Shown: piece after piece, positions 1-8,330 of the stretch
How the letters are laid out: each line of letters starts with the position of its first letter
How positions within the stretch are numbered: the stretch's first letter is position 1
DNA from: Clarireedia homoeocarpa
Lineage: Eukaryota > Ascomycota > Leotiomycetes > Helotiales > Rutstroemiaceae
Direction of reading: 5' to 3'
Length of the DNA: 11,421 nt
Assembly (NCBI GenBank): GCA_001465935.1
Contig: LNKV01000123.1
Coordinates: 28,608 to 40,028, forward strand
The notes under the pieces: generated by a model
What the model was told of the DNA's origin: nothing
What the model saw: the letters and a program-made list of their open reading frames with translations, nothing else
The model's database searches: none
Position numbers and translations under genes: made by a program

Positions 1-922
1 ATTTATAATAAACTTTCTTTATAATTAAATAATAAGTTTTTTTTTATTAAAGAGTTTATTAATTAAATATAAGATTTTAAATAATATATAATTAGATACT
101 ATTAAAGTTATACTATATTAGTATAAAGAAATAAATAATTATAAACTATATAACTAATATAATAATAATAGTTAAAAAGTACTAAATAAGTTATATTTAA
201 TTATTAATTAAAATAATAATTATTTTTTAATCTAATCTATTAGTATAATATATTTAATATTTTAAATTACTAATTATATTTAGAATTAAATTTATATCTC
301 TATTATTTAAATTATTAATATTATTATTAAGTTAATAGATAATATAATTAAAAGAGTTTTTTAAATTATTTTTCTTTTATTTTTACTTTGATATTAATAG
401 TTATCTTAATTATTAATATTTATATTTTAACTAAATTAAAATAAAAAGGATATAAATAATATTAAATAGTTTTATTAAATTATAAGAGATTATATAAAAA
501 AAGAGAAATAATATTAAAAATCTAAGATAGATTTATCTCTTACTTAATATATAATTTAGAATATTATTTAACTAATTTTAAAAGTATCTTAAATATTAAA
601 TTAGATATTAAAAATAGTAATAATATTTTATAAAATATTATAAGAAAGTAAGTTTACTTATTTAATTAATATAAAATAATCTAACTAACTATTATTTTAA
701 GATTAAAGAGATATTCGATATATTATTATAATAAGTTTTTAAAGATTATATAAAATTGATAATTTAAGAAGTAATATTATATATTAATAAAACTAAAATA
801 AATCTATTTTTATTATTTAGAGAATCTTTAAAAAAGAGATTTAAAAATAAAAAAGAATTAATTATTAATATTATTTAGATAATTATTAATATAATTAAAA
901 AGATAAATTAAATTATTAATAA
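1..922 (-). mobile_element. Older chromovirus copy, 5' internal part (leader and gag start), minus strand
   Basis: The reverse complement of this stretch aligns along its whole length with 1140-2062 (922 against 923 bases, so about one indel). Differences are nearly all transitions, and this arm is the more AT-rich. It is the leader and start of gag of a second copy of the 923-7544 element, in the opposite orientation. Its own 5' LTR is not next to it: it lies at 7550-7766, split off when the plus-strand element inserted at the LTR/internal border. Homology is unbroken to base 1, so the rest of this older copy should continue left of the window. No ORF survives. The alignment was made by eye, but it holds on every line of the sequence. 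Confidence 0.92.
918..922. repeat. Target site duplication AATAA, left copy
   Basis: AATAA here directly precedes the plus-strand 5' LTR, and the same five bases follow the 3' LTR at 7545-7549. The five bases are also the first bases of the older minus-strand element's internal region, which is what a duplicated target should look like. Five bases is usual for Ty3/gypsy integration. In such AT-rich DNA a 5-base match is weak alone; the equal LTR lengths and the split older element make it convincing. Confidence 0.75.
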
Positions 923-953
923 TATAATAATTCTGACCGAATTATTACGATAC

Positions 954-960
954 TATATAA
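954..960 (+). promoter_or_regulatory. TATA-like box in the 5' LTR
   Basis: TATATAA begins 31 bases into the LTR and recurs at the same offset in the 3' LTR (7359-7365) and in the inverted LTR. Within this AT-rich DNA the match has little weight; the conserved surroundings (ctatataagg) are the only real support for an LTR promoter here. Confidence 0.3.
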
Positions 961-995
961 GGATATAACCTCTTTGGGAGTAAGTTAGATATTAA

Positions 996-1025
996 GTATA
1001 TATTAGTATATATTAGTATATATAT
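996..1025 (+). repeat. Three 10-bp tandem units in the LTR
   Basis: GTATATATTA occurs at 996-1005 and 1006-1015, with a changed third unit at 1016-1025. The same triplet is at 7401-7430 in the 3' LTR and, inverted, in 7550-7766, so it predates all copies. It may be part of the original U3 or R region; no function can be read from the sequence. Confidence 0.6.
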
Positions 1026-1139
1026 AATATAATATATAATTACTTTCTATATATAAGTTTTCAGACCCTTATAATCCTCTTAACTTTATAGTTATTAATT
1101 CTAAAGTTATTTAATATCTTTATTAATAATCTCGTTATA

Positions 1140-2047
1140 TTATTAACAATTTATTTATCTCTTCAGCTATATTAATAGTTATCTAAATAATATTAATATT
1201 TAATCTCTCTTTACTTTTAAATCTCTTTTTTAAAGATTCTCTAAATAATAGAAGTAAACCTATTCTAGCTTCGCCGATATATAATATTATCTTCTAATAC
1301 CTTTAAATTATCTATTTTATATAGTCTCTAAAAACTTATTATAATAATATATCGAATACCTTTTAATTAACTTTAAAATAAAGATTAAGTAAATTATTCT
1401 ATATTAGTTAAGTAAACAAACTCGCCTTCTTATAATATTACTTTATAAAATATTATAACTATTCTTAATAGTTAATTTAGTATTTAAGATACTTTTAAAA
1501 CTAGCTAAGTAATACTCTAAACTATATACTAAGTAGAAAATAAATCCTCTTTAAACTCTTATTAATAATCCTTTCTATTTACTTAACTTACTATTATATA
1601 ACAAAGCTATTTATAACTATTTACAATCTCTATATCTTAATTTAGCTAAAATATAGACGCTAGTCATCGATATCAAGGTAAAGGTAAAGGAAAAGTAATT
1701 CAAAAAGCTTCTTTAATTATATTATTTACTAACTTAATAATTATACTAATAGTCTAAATAGTAGAGATACAAGTTTAATTTCAAATATAACTAATAGTTT
1801 AAAATACCAAGTATATTATATTAATAAATCAGATTAAAAAACAGTTATTACTTTAACCGATAATTAAATATAATTTATTTAGTACCTTCTAACTATTACT
1901 ATTATATTAGTTATATAGTTTATAATTATCTACTTCTTTATACTAATATAATATTATCTAGTTATATTAAGTTATATATTATTTAAGATCTTATATTTAA
2001 CTAATAAGCTCTTTAATAGAAAAAAGCCTATTATCTAATTATAAAGA
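1140..2047 (+). other. 5' leader and primer-binding zone of the plus-strand element
   Basis: This stretch runs from the end of the 5' LTR to the first readable gag. It begins TTATTAACAATTTATT, in which I recognise no tRNA 3'-end complement, so the primer is unknown. RIP may have erased the site, or the element may self-prime as Tf1-like elements do. Most of it, together with the first bases of the gag entry (1140-2062), is the partner of the inverted arm 1-922. It includes some relatively GC-rich islands such as 1656-1700. The true gag start probably lies in the last part of this interval, but no start codon can be chosen. Confidence 0.6.
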
Positions 2048-2500
2048 AAGTTTATTATAAATCGAATTAGTTAGTATAAATATAACTTTATTAATAATAA
2101 TATTAAATATTTATTTATACTAGATTAATTAGAAGGCTTAGCCTTCGAGTATTATAAAAGATTATATATCTAAGACAATATTATATCTGAGTAAATAATC
2201 AATAAAGTAACTAACTTCCTAATAGATCTAACTAAGTACTAGTATATCTAAGATATATATATATACTTTATCTAGTTTAAAAGCTAACTCTTTAAACTCT
2301 TTTACTAATAGTTCAAGCTTCTAGCTAGTATTACTAATAAAATTAACTTAAAAGATAAATATTAAAACCTTATTAGAAAACTAAATAATAATTATCGAAT
2401 ATATTCGCTTATAAGTTATCTTAGAAACAAGGATTATAAAGTTAATATATAAGTACTTTAGTATTTAGATACGAATAATATTAGTATTATAGTAAATAAG
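2048..2500 (+). pseudogene. gag: Gag (capsid) remnant of the chromovirus
   Basis: Frame 2 gives a decayed Gag-like reading: a LEGLAFEYY segment near 2120, then a helical stretch with FKLFY and QFKLLAS-like wording around 2290-2330 after allowing for stops, then a YLRNKDYK segment near 2420. The pattern of a Leu/Phe-rich capsid core followed by a Lys-rich end resembles fungal Ty3/gypsy Gag. Gag would form the virus-like particle shell and bind the RNA. Stops are TAA or TAG, many at positions where Gln or Arg would be expected. The true start and end cannot be placed. Assignment rests on position upstream of protease plus a weak family resemblance. Confidence 0.6.
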
Positions 2501-3021
2501 TAAACTTGATAAGTTTTTACTAAAGTAGTAGCGATTATAATAAACTATTAAAACTAAGTTACTATTTATACTAAGAGCTAGTAAGTATTTCAAGACTAAC
2601 TCGATATTTTTACTATTATTCTATCTATATAACTATCTTTACTTACTAATATACTATATTATTTCTTCTCTAACTAAAAAGCTACTTTGCTAATTAGTAG
2701 CTTTACTTGAAACTCTCTTTTCTCTATTCTCGCTCGAGTCTAGACTCTATATTATATAGTAGATAAAGTCGAGTATAAGCTTTATAAAAATATAATAAAA
2801 GAAATAAAGAAAGAAGATAATATTCTAACTAAAGTCTAGGTTAAAACTATAATTTATACAAAGTAATTAGAAGTAAATTAAGTAAAAGATAGTATCTAAA
2901 CAAAGACTCTTTTCTAAGTAGTTTAAGAGATATAAGATACTTAGATTTAATTAAACTGATAAATAGAAACTATATAATAATATTATATAAACTAGTAAAA
3001 AGTAGTATCTTCTATCAAACT
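2501..3021 (+). other. Gag C-terminus to protease interval, no clear domain
   Basis: A CCHC zinc knuckle would be expected here. There is a Lys/Glu-rich stretch around 2790-2830 with Tyr codons where Cys codons might have been, but I cannot align it convincingly. The reading frame changes from 2 (gag) to 1 (protease) somewhere in this interval. Whether this was an original gag/pol frameshift or a later indel cannot be told. Confidence 0.45.
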
Positions 3022-3330
3022 AAGGCTTTTATTAATTTTAAAGTAAATAGCTTTATACTAATTAATATTTCTTTTCTTTAACGACTTTATTATAATCTCA
3101 AACTTATAATCAAATACTTAAAGATACTCTTACAAGTCAAGGGATATAATAGTTAAGGTAGACTCCTAATTACTTATTATATTTTAATAAACCTTATAAT
3201 TAATAATTATATCTAATTATTTACCCCCTTTCTAATTACCTACTTAGGTATATATATAATAATACTAGGATATAAATAGCTTATTGAGAATCGAGTATTA
3301 GTCGACTATACTTAAAGATATTTTATTTAG
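3022..3330 (+). pseudogene. pol: Aspartic protease remnant (pol)
   Basis: Frame 1 reads KAFINFKVNSFILI at the start, which fits the active-site segment of a retropepsin. The expected Asp-Ser-Gly triplet is now Asn-Phe-Lys, with the catalytic Asp codon read as AAT at 3034-3036. Further on, near 3230-3280, the wording LITYLGIYIIILGYK matches the conserved second half of fungal gypsy proteases, with its hydrophobic ILG flap-proximal motif. The protease would have cleaved Gag-Pol into its mature parts. The frame is the one used by the RT downstream. Catalysis is lost. Confidence 0.8.
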
Positions 3331-4071
3331 TTTAAAGAACTACTTATAAACTAAATATATATAAAATCTTATAATATTAAAACTTATTTATACAAGCTCG
3401 AGGTAATAAACAAAGTCTATTAAATTGATATAAAGTATCGGGACTGTAAATTTAACTAGAATTATCTAGACTTAAAAATTTATTAGAAATAGCTATTTTT
3501 TATTAATACAGTTATTACTAAAAAGTAATATATAAACGGAAAAATATTAAATTTACTTATTATATATTTATTACCTTATTTCCAAGTAAATCTATTAAAT
3601 ATCTTAAGTAATAGCCCGGTTTCCCCTATTAAAAACGAAGTTATCCTAGTTATAAAGAGTTTATCTTATAAAGTTTATACTAAATATTTTATTATCTATA
3701 TAAAAAAAGAGTTAAAACTAGTCGAGCCTATAACTCTTATATTTAATACTAAGTCTAAGAGACTTTTAAAGTCTTTCTAGATCCCCTTTATATAATATAA
3801 ACTAAGTATTATAAAGATATATATAATCTCTACTATAGTAATAAACTGTATTTATAAAAGGGATAATAATAATAAACTCTTTATAGTCACTTTATAAAAA
3901 GTCGAGAGTTTAATTAACTAATAAAAGAAATAGTAAATATCTAAATAAAACTTAGTTATTTTAATTATATAGTTGTTAGCCTCGACCGACTATTCTATTA
4001 TTATATACTCTTTTATAAATATTAATACTAAACTATTTATACTAATTAAATATATAGTATATATATATATA
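3331..4071 (+). other. Protease to RT linker
   Basis: About 740 bases of decayed pol between protease and reverse transcriptase. I recognise no domain. Linkers of this size between PR and RT occur in chromoviruses. It holds slightly GC-richer patches (3430-3480, 3610-3660, 3720-3790) that probably escaped some mutation. Confidence 0.5.
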
Positions 4072-5040
4072 TTCTCGAAGTCTGAGTTCGACCTTCTTCT
4101 ACTTTATCGCTTATATAACTATAAGATCTAATTAGAGAGTGATAAAGAAAAAGCTTTTAAATATAATCTACTTTATAAGATATTACTAGAAGAGCTAGAA
4201 ACAATTAAGGAATATATTATAGATAATCTACTTAAAAGCTTTATTAAACTAAGTTAAATATCTTTTATAACTTCTATTCTATTTATAAAAAAGCTTAATA
4301 ATTCTCTTTATTTATATATTAACTTCCGAGTCTTAAATACTCTTACTTATAAAGATAGATATTTATTTCTACTTATTAATAAGATTTTAACTAGGTTTTT
4401 AAAAGTAAAAGTCTTTACTAAATTAGATATCTATTAAATATTCTATTGTATTTATATAGACCCGGCCTCTAAGAAGTATATTATATTTTATATATAATAT
4501 AAAGTATATAAGTATAAAGTTATATTATTTAAACTAACTAATAGCCCGACTATATATCAGTATTATATAAATAATATTTTATTTGATTTTCTTGATATTT
4601 TTTATATTACTTATTTTAATAATATTTTAATTTACTTAGAAAATAAATTTAAATATATAATCTATATTATCTAAATATTTTAAAGACTTAAAGATACTAA
4701 TCTATAAACTAATCTTAAGAAATACAAATTCGATATTAAATATATAAAATACTTTAACTTTATTATCTCAACTAACAATATCGAAGTTGATCTCGAAAAA
4801 GTAGCTATTGTTTAGAGATAAGTATACTTAATTATATTTAAAGATATTTAATTATTCCTAGACTTTTATAACTTTTATTAACGATTTATCTACGAATTTA
4901 ATATAATTATAAAGTCTTTTATCAATCTAATAAAAGTTATAATTCGCTTTGACTTCGATACTAACTACTAGTAGTTATTTAATATATTTAAAGAAATATT
5001 GACCTCCGCCTCACTTCTATAATATTATAACTATAACCTC
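4072..5040 (+). pseudogene. pol: Reverse transcriptase remnant (pol)
   Basis: Frame 1 gives a nearly colinear Ty3/gypsy RT. FSKSEFDLLLLYRLYNYKI at 4072 is the usual lead-in. Then come FIKK and INFRVLN near 4282-4345, KDRYLFLLI near 4354 (the KDRYPLPLI block), FTKLDI at 4414 with the first catalytic Asp still GAT at 4426-4428, and LTNSPTIYQ at 4534-4560. The YxDD box is read as YFNN at 4612-4623, so both metal-binding Asp codons have become AAT. It is followed by ILIYLE. The spacing between first Asp and YxDD is 64 codons, normal for the family. FLDFYNFY near 4857 is the thumb/connection landmark. Many Gln and Trp positions are TAA or TAG. It would have copied element RNA into cDNA. Confidence 0.94.
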
Positions 5041-5395
5041 CTTTATATACTCGAAACTAATATATCGGATAAAGTTATAATAAGTATATTATCCTAGAAA
5101 TATAGTAATAACTAGTTTCTAATCGTATACTTCTTAAAAATAATATAACTAGCTAAACTTAATTATAAGGTTTATAATAAAGAAATACTTATATTAATAT
5201 ACTAAGTTGATAAGTACTCTATACTAAATCCGAGTTTATACTAACTACAAGGTCTTAGAATACTTTATAATTACTAAAGTATTTAATACTTAGTAAACTC
5301 GATAAACCGAACTTTTAGTTAATTATTATTTCTTTATTATATATCGCTCTAGCAAAGATAACTTATTAGTAAATATTTTTACTTAGAAAGAGAAC
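5041..5395 (+). pseudogene. pol: RNase H remnant with a frame break (pol)
   Basis: Frame 1 from 5041 reads LYILETNISDK, the start of a Ty3-type RNase H, in which the first active-site Asp is now Asn (AAT at 5059-5061). ISILS, then LAKLNYKVYNKEILI near 5152-5200, match the ILSQ and NY-YDKELLAI blocks. From 5240 the homologous reading continues in frame 2: TNYKVLEYFIITKVFNT and then FIIYRSSKDN, matching the TDHKNLEYF and YRPGK blocks. So a net one-base change lies between about 5217 and 5240. The enzyme would have removed the RNA strand during cDNA synthesis. Confidence 0.88.
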
Positions 5396-5719
5396 GAATT
5401 AGGTTTCTAAAATAAATTTAAAAAAGAGCGTTATATCTAATAATTATTTAAGAATAAGAAGTTAGACTCTTGGATTTTAGCTTTTTATATACACGATTAT
5501 TTTAACGAATCTACTCTCAAAGTAAATACTCTTATAAATTCTATAAGTTTTATTAATCTAGTTACTTATATTTTATAAGCGAACTATAATTATAATTCTT
5601 TATAAACTTTATAAATTATAATAAATCGAAGAGAATCAAAGTCTAAATCTAAGTTCGAAGTTAAAGAAGGTTTATTACTTTATAAAAGTTACTTTATTAT
5701 CTTAGATACTAAGAATTTA
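5396..5719 (+). other. RNase H to integrase tether
   Basis: Decayed pol sequence linking RNase H and integrase, continuing in frame 2. No motif was recognised apart from its position, where the family has a variable tether. Confidence 0.5.
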
Positions 5720-6720
5720 AAGACTCTTCTTATTCACAAAGTATATAACTTTATTATTATAATTTATCTAGATATTAAGAAGATTTACTTACTTCTTAAA
5801 AAGTATTATTATTAATATTTTATAAAAAATAATATTATTATATATATCTGTAATTACTATATATATCATCGAAACTCAGTTCTAAAAAATAAGATACTCG
5901 GACTACTTTATTTATTACTAGTTCCGACTTATATATAAGAATATATTATAATAGATTATTATAGTTTTAATAAAGATAAAGATAAATATAAATATAATAA
6001 TATACTTATTATTATTAATCAACTAAGTAAACAAGTTATTACAATCTTATATTATAAAACTATTATTATAAAAGATTAGGCTAAGCTCTATATTTTGTAT
6101 ATTTATTAGTACTATAGTCTATTTACTATAATACTATTCGATTATAGATCTTAGTTTATATCTTTATTCTAGACTAAGTTTAATAATATCTTCGGAACTA
6201 AGATCAAGCTTTCTACTACCGACTATCCTTAAACTAATAAATAGATAGAAATCTATAACTAGTATTTATAAAAATAATTAAAACTCTTTATTAATTATTA
6301 TTAAGATAACTAGTTCGAATTCCTATTAATAATAGATTATATATAACTAACTTTATTATATTTTTCTCTTAGTAACTTATCTCTCTTCGAAGTATTTTAT
6401 AAATATACTTTTAAAACTATATAAGATTAAAAGCTAATTAAACGTTTTTTAGTCAACGATTTTAATATTCAAGATATTTATATTTATACTTATTATAATT
6501 ATAAAACTTTAAAATATACCCACTCTACTATTATAACTATTTAAAAGTAAATAGCTAAATAAGTAAATAAATATTATTAGTTAATAAACTTCTAAGTTAG
6601 TAATTATATCTAGTTAGATATATAATATCTACTAATATAATAACTATCTAAGAAACTAGATTACTTTATTAGTAGATACTTTAAAGTCTTAGAATATATT
6701 AGTTATTTTTATTATTTAGA
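5720..6720 (+). pseudogene. pol: Integrase remnant with D,D-35-E still present (pol)
   Basis: Frame 2 runs through the whole integrase. The HHCC domain keeps its first His (CAC at 5735) and one Cys (TGT at 5849), while the second His and the other Cys read Tyr. LGLLYLLLVP at about 5897 is the linker before the core. In the catalytic core all three acidic residues remain: Asp GAT 5954-5956, Asp GAT 6140-6142 and Glu GAA 6248-6250. The second and third are separated by exactly 35 codons. NQLSKQVIT near 6016, GTKIKLSTTDYP near 6197 and FINYY near 6286 are typical fungal gypsy wording. KLDYFISRYFKVLE near 6653 matches the GPY/F module. It would have inserted cDNA into the genome. Many TAA/TAG interrupt it. 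Confidence 0.95.
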
Positions 6721-6841
6721 TCTATTTAGTATTATATAAATCTATAATATATTCCTAGCTAATAAATTAAAGAAAGTAGTTAATAACTTATTACCAAGTT
6801 AGTATAATAAACTATTTCTGTTAATTAATATAACAGGAATA

Positions 6842-6997
6842 GATAAATATAAAATAGAGTAAGTACTAGTCTATTATTTAAAATAAAGGTTATTAAAGTA
6901 TTATATATAATAGAGAGGCTATAATATCGATCTGGCTTAATATAAAATATCGGATTTTAAGATATCCCTAGTACTACTTCGAGACTTCTATCGAGCT
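6842..6997 (+). pseudogene. pol: C-terminal chromodomain remnant (pol)
   Basis: In the integrase frame (frame 2), DKYKIE at 6842, then a VLVYYLK strand, RGYNIDLA near 6917 and SDFK followed by LRDFYRANL near 6974, fit the chromodomain of fungal chromoviruses (EYEVE-IL, WKGYDP-EW, DF). The aromatic cage Tyr/Trp positions are partly Tyr and partly stop codons, where Trp TGG has become TAG or TAA. Chromodomains of this class bind methylated H3K9 and steer integration into heterochromatin. That fits an element nested in other elements. The position at the pol C-terminus, after the GPY/F module, is diagnostic for chromoviruses. Confidence 0.85.
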
Positions 6998-7327
6998 AAC
7001 CTAAAAGTACTTAGCCTTTTAGTACTTCTCTTTAAATAACTTCGATTATAGAAATCTAGAGAAAATAATTATAACTATATTAAAAAAGACTATCTAATAA
7101 CTATAATAAATAAGAAGTAATTTTTAAACTTTATAATATTTAAAGTATAAGATTAAATTAAAATACTAATATTATTATTCTTATAATTATACTATACTTA
7201 TTTATTATAAACTATTTAAATTATTTATATTTATTCAAGAAGAAATCTTAAAGATATACAATTAAGATAATAATTAATAAAGTAATTAGAATATTTAAAA
7301 ATAAGCTTTTTTAAAAAAAGAGAGTGA
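6998..7327 (+). other. Pol C-terminal tail ending in TGA
   Basis: Frame 2 continues as a low-information tail without recognised domain. The last codons read SFFKKRE followed by TGA at 7325-7327, immediately before the 3' LTR. The agreement of this stop with the integrase frame suggests that it is the original stop codon of the polyprotein. Confidence 0.55.
7313..7324 (+). promoter_or_regulatory. Polypurine tract (plus-strand primer)
   Basis: AAAAAAAGAGAG is a 12-base all-purine run three bases before the 3' LTR, where the primer for second-strand cDNA synthesis belongs. It overlaps the last codons of pol. Some of its A residues were probably G before RIP. Confidence 0.75.
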
Positions 7328-7544
7328 TATAATAATTTTGACCGAATTATTATAATACTATATAAGGATATAACCTCTTTAAAGGTAAGTTAGATATCAA
7401 GTATATATTAGTATATATTAGTATATACATGATATAGTATATAATTACTTCTTATATATAAACCTTCAGACCTTTATAATCCTCTTAGCTTTATAGTTAT
7501 TAATTCTAAAGTTATTTAATATCTTTATTAGTAGTCTCGTTATA
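7328..7544 (+). repeat. 3' LTR of the plus-strand chromovirus
   Basis: This is the gap-free partner of 923-1139, also 217 bp, with the same TATAA...TTATA ends. The roughly 20 differences from the 5' LTR are all C/T or G/A and fall in both directions, so each LTR was mutated separately after insertion. It keeps a few G and C that the 5' LTR has lost (for example near 7424-7437) and the reverse. The TATA-like box (7359-7365) and the tandem triplet (7401-7430) are at the same offsets. Confidence 0.93.
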
Positions 7545-7549
7545 AATAA
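7545..7549. repeat. Target site duplication AATAA, right copy
   Basis: AATAA lies between the 3' LTR of the plus-strand element and the inverted LTR at 7550, matching 918-922. It makes the spacer of the head-to-head LTR pair. Confidence 0.75.
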
Positions 7550-7766
7550 TATAATAAGATTATTAATAAAAATACTAAATAATTTTAAAATTAATAACTA
7601 TAAAATTAAAAAGATTATAAAAGTTTAAAAACTTATATATAAAAAGTAATTATATATTATATTATATATATACTAATATATATTAATATATACTTGATAT
7701 CTAATTTATTTTTAAGAAGATTATATCTTTATATAGTATCGTGATAATTTAGTTAGAATTATTATA
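7550..7766 (-). repeat. 5' LTR of the older minus-strand chromovirus
   Basis: The reverse complement is a 217-bp gap-free match to 923-1139, with about 29 differences, all transitions and mostly toward A or T. Its ends are again TATAA...TTATA. It belongs with 1-922: joining 1-922 to 7550-7766 restores the usual LTR/internal order on the minus strand. At its outer end, 7766/7767, a copia reverse-transcriptase reading breaks off, which marks the insertion point of this older element. Confidence 0.92.
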
Positions 7767-8330
7767 TATATTACTATTATTATAAATATTTTAAAGTTCT
7801 TAAAGATTAGAAGATAAAGATTATATAAAGAAAGTTCTATATTTAATTTATTTTTATAATAGTTATAATATATAATTTATTAGTATATTCTTAATTTTAA
7901 TATTTTATATAAAAGTTTATAAATAATTATAATTATATTAAAAGAATAGTTTATTTAAATCTCTTTAAATAATTATATTAAAATCAATTAATTTAAAAAT
8001 AATACTAACTATATATATATTTAAATATTATTTTAAAAAGTTAGTTCGATTTTTTTTTATATAAAATAAAAAGATAAATATTAAAATAATTTTTTAACTT
8101 ATATATTAGATAGTTAGTAATTATATTAAAATACTTTCTTTTTTAATATTATTATATATTTAAATTACTAACTTTAACTTTTTATATAAAATTATTATTA
8201 TTTTACTTTTAAGTTTATTAATAAATTAAAAGTTAAAGATTTATCTAATATAAATTATTAAGTTATATTAAGTAAATTTAAAAACTCTTTATATAATTAA
8301 ATTATTAATTTCCTTTTATTATATTATTTA
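7767..8330 (-). pseudogene. pol: Copia reverse transcriptase, N-terminal part, interrupted
   Basis: On the minus strand, a segment near 8150-8120 corresponds to the LTQSPTIQR block. ELTF followed by stop-rich wording at 8048-7990 corresponds to LRDITQAYVQS, then FLN near 7985. A KLLYKI segment near 7915-7900 is the PLYGIPE block, followed by YYNYY (the HWW-YH block) and then LSLYNLYLLIF, the STYDPCLLI block, near 7830. The reading stops at the LTR border, well before the YxDD box. The homologies are strongest in the last 150 bases before the break, which fixes the break as an insertion site. Confidence 0.8.

Larger units (their letters stand above)
923..1139 (+). repeat. 5' LTR of the plus-strand chromovirus
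   Basis: This 217-bp repeat aligns without gaps to 7328-7544 (about 20 differences by eye, all transitions) and, inverted, to 7550-7766 (about 29, all transitions). The ends are TATAA...TTATA, a 5-bp inverted repeat rather than the usual TG...CA. Bases outside these limits differ between the three copies (TAA, TGA and ATA just before the start), which is why I place the border here. The LTR carries a TATA-like box and a 10-bp tandem repeat, both shared by all copies. Confidence 0.93.
923..7544 (+). mobile_element. Complete RIP-degraded Ty3/gypsy chromovirus, 6622 bp
   Basis: Two direct 217-bp LTRs (923-1139 and 7328-7544) enclose remnants of gag, protease, reverse transcriptase, RNase H, integrase and chromodomain, in the order that defines Ty3/gypsy chromoviruses. 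A purine tract and a TGA stop precede the 3' LTR. Gag and the part from the RNase H tail to the end read in frame 2 (codon start modulo 3), protease to RNase H core in frame 1. Stops are frequent and mostly sit where Gln or Trp is expected in the family, as C-to-T and G-to-A mutation produces. The element is flanked by AATAA and lies inside an older copy of its own family. It cannot encode protein, but its layout is complete, with no large deletion visible. Confidence 0.95.

Noticed and set aside
996..1030. Tandem 10-bp units as a possible CRISPR-like or iteron array
   Set aside because: Only three contiguous AT-rich units without spacers, repeated at the same offset in each LTR; part of the LTR.
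5954..6250. Preserved D,D-35-E as a sign that the integrase is still functional or under selection
   Set aside because: The surrounding core holds many stop codons, and survival of these codons is explained by their base context under RIP.
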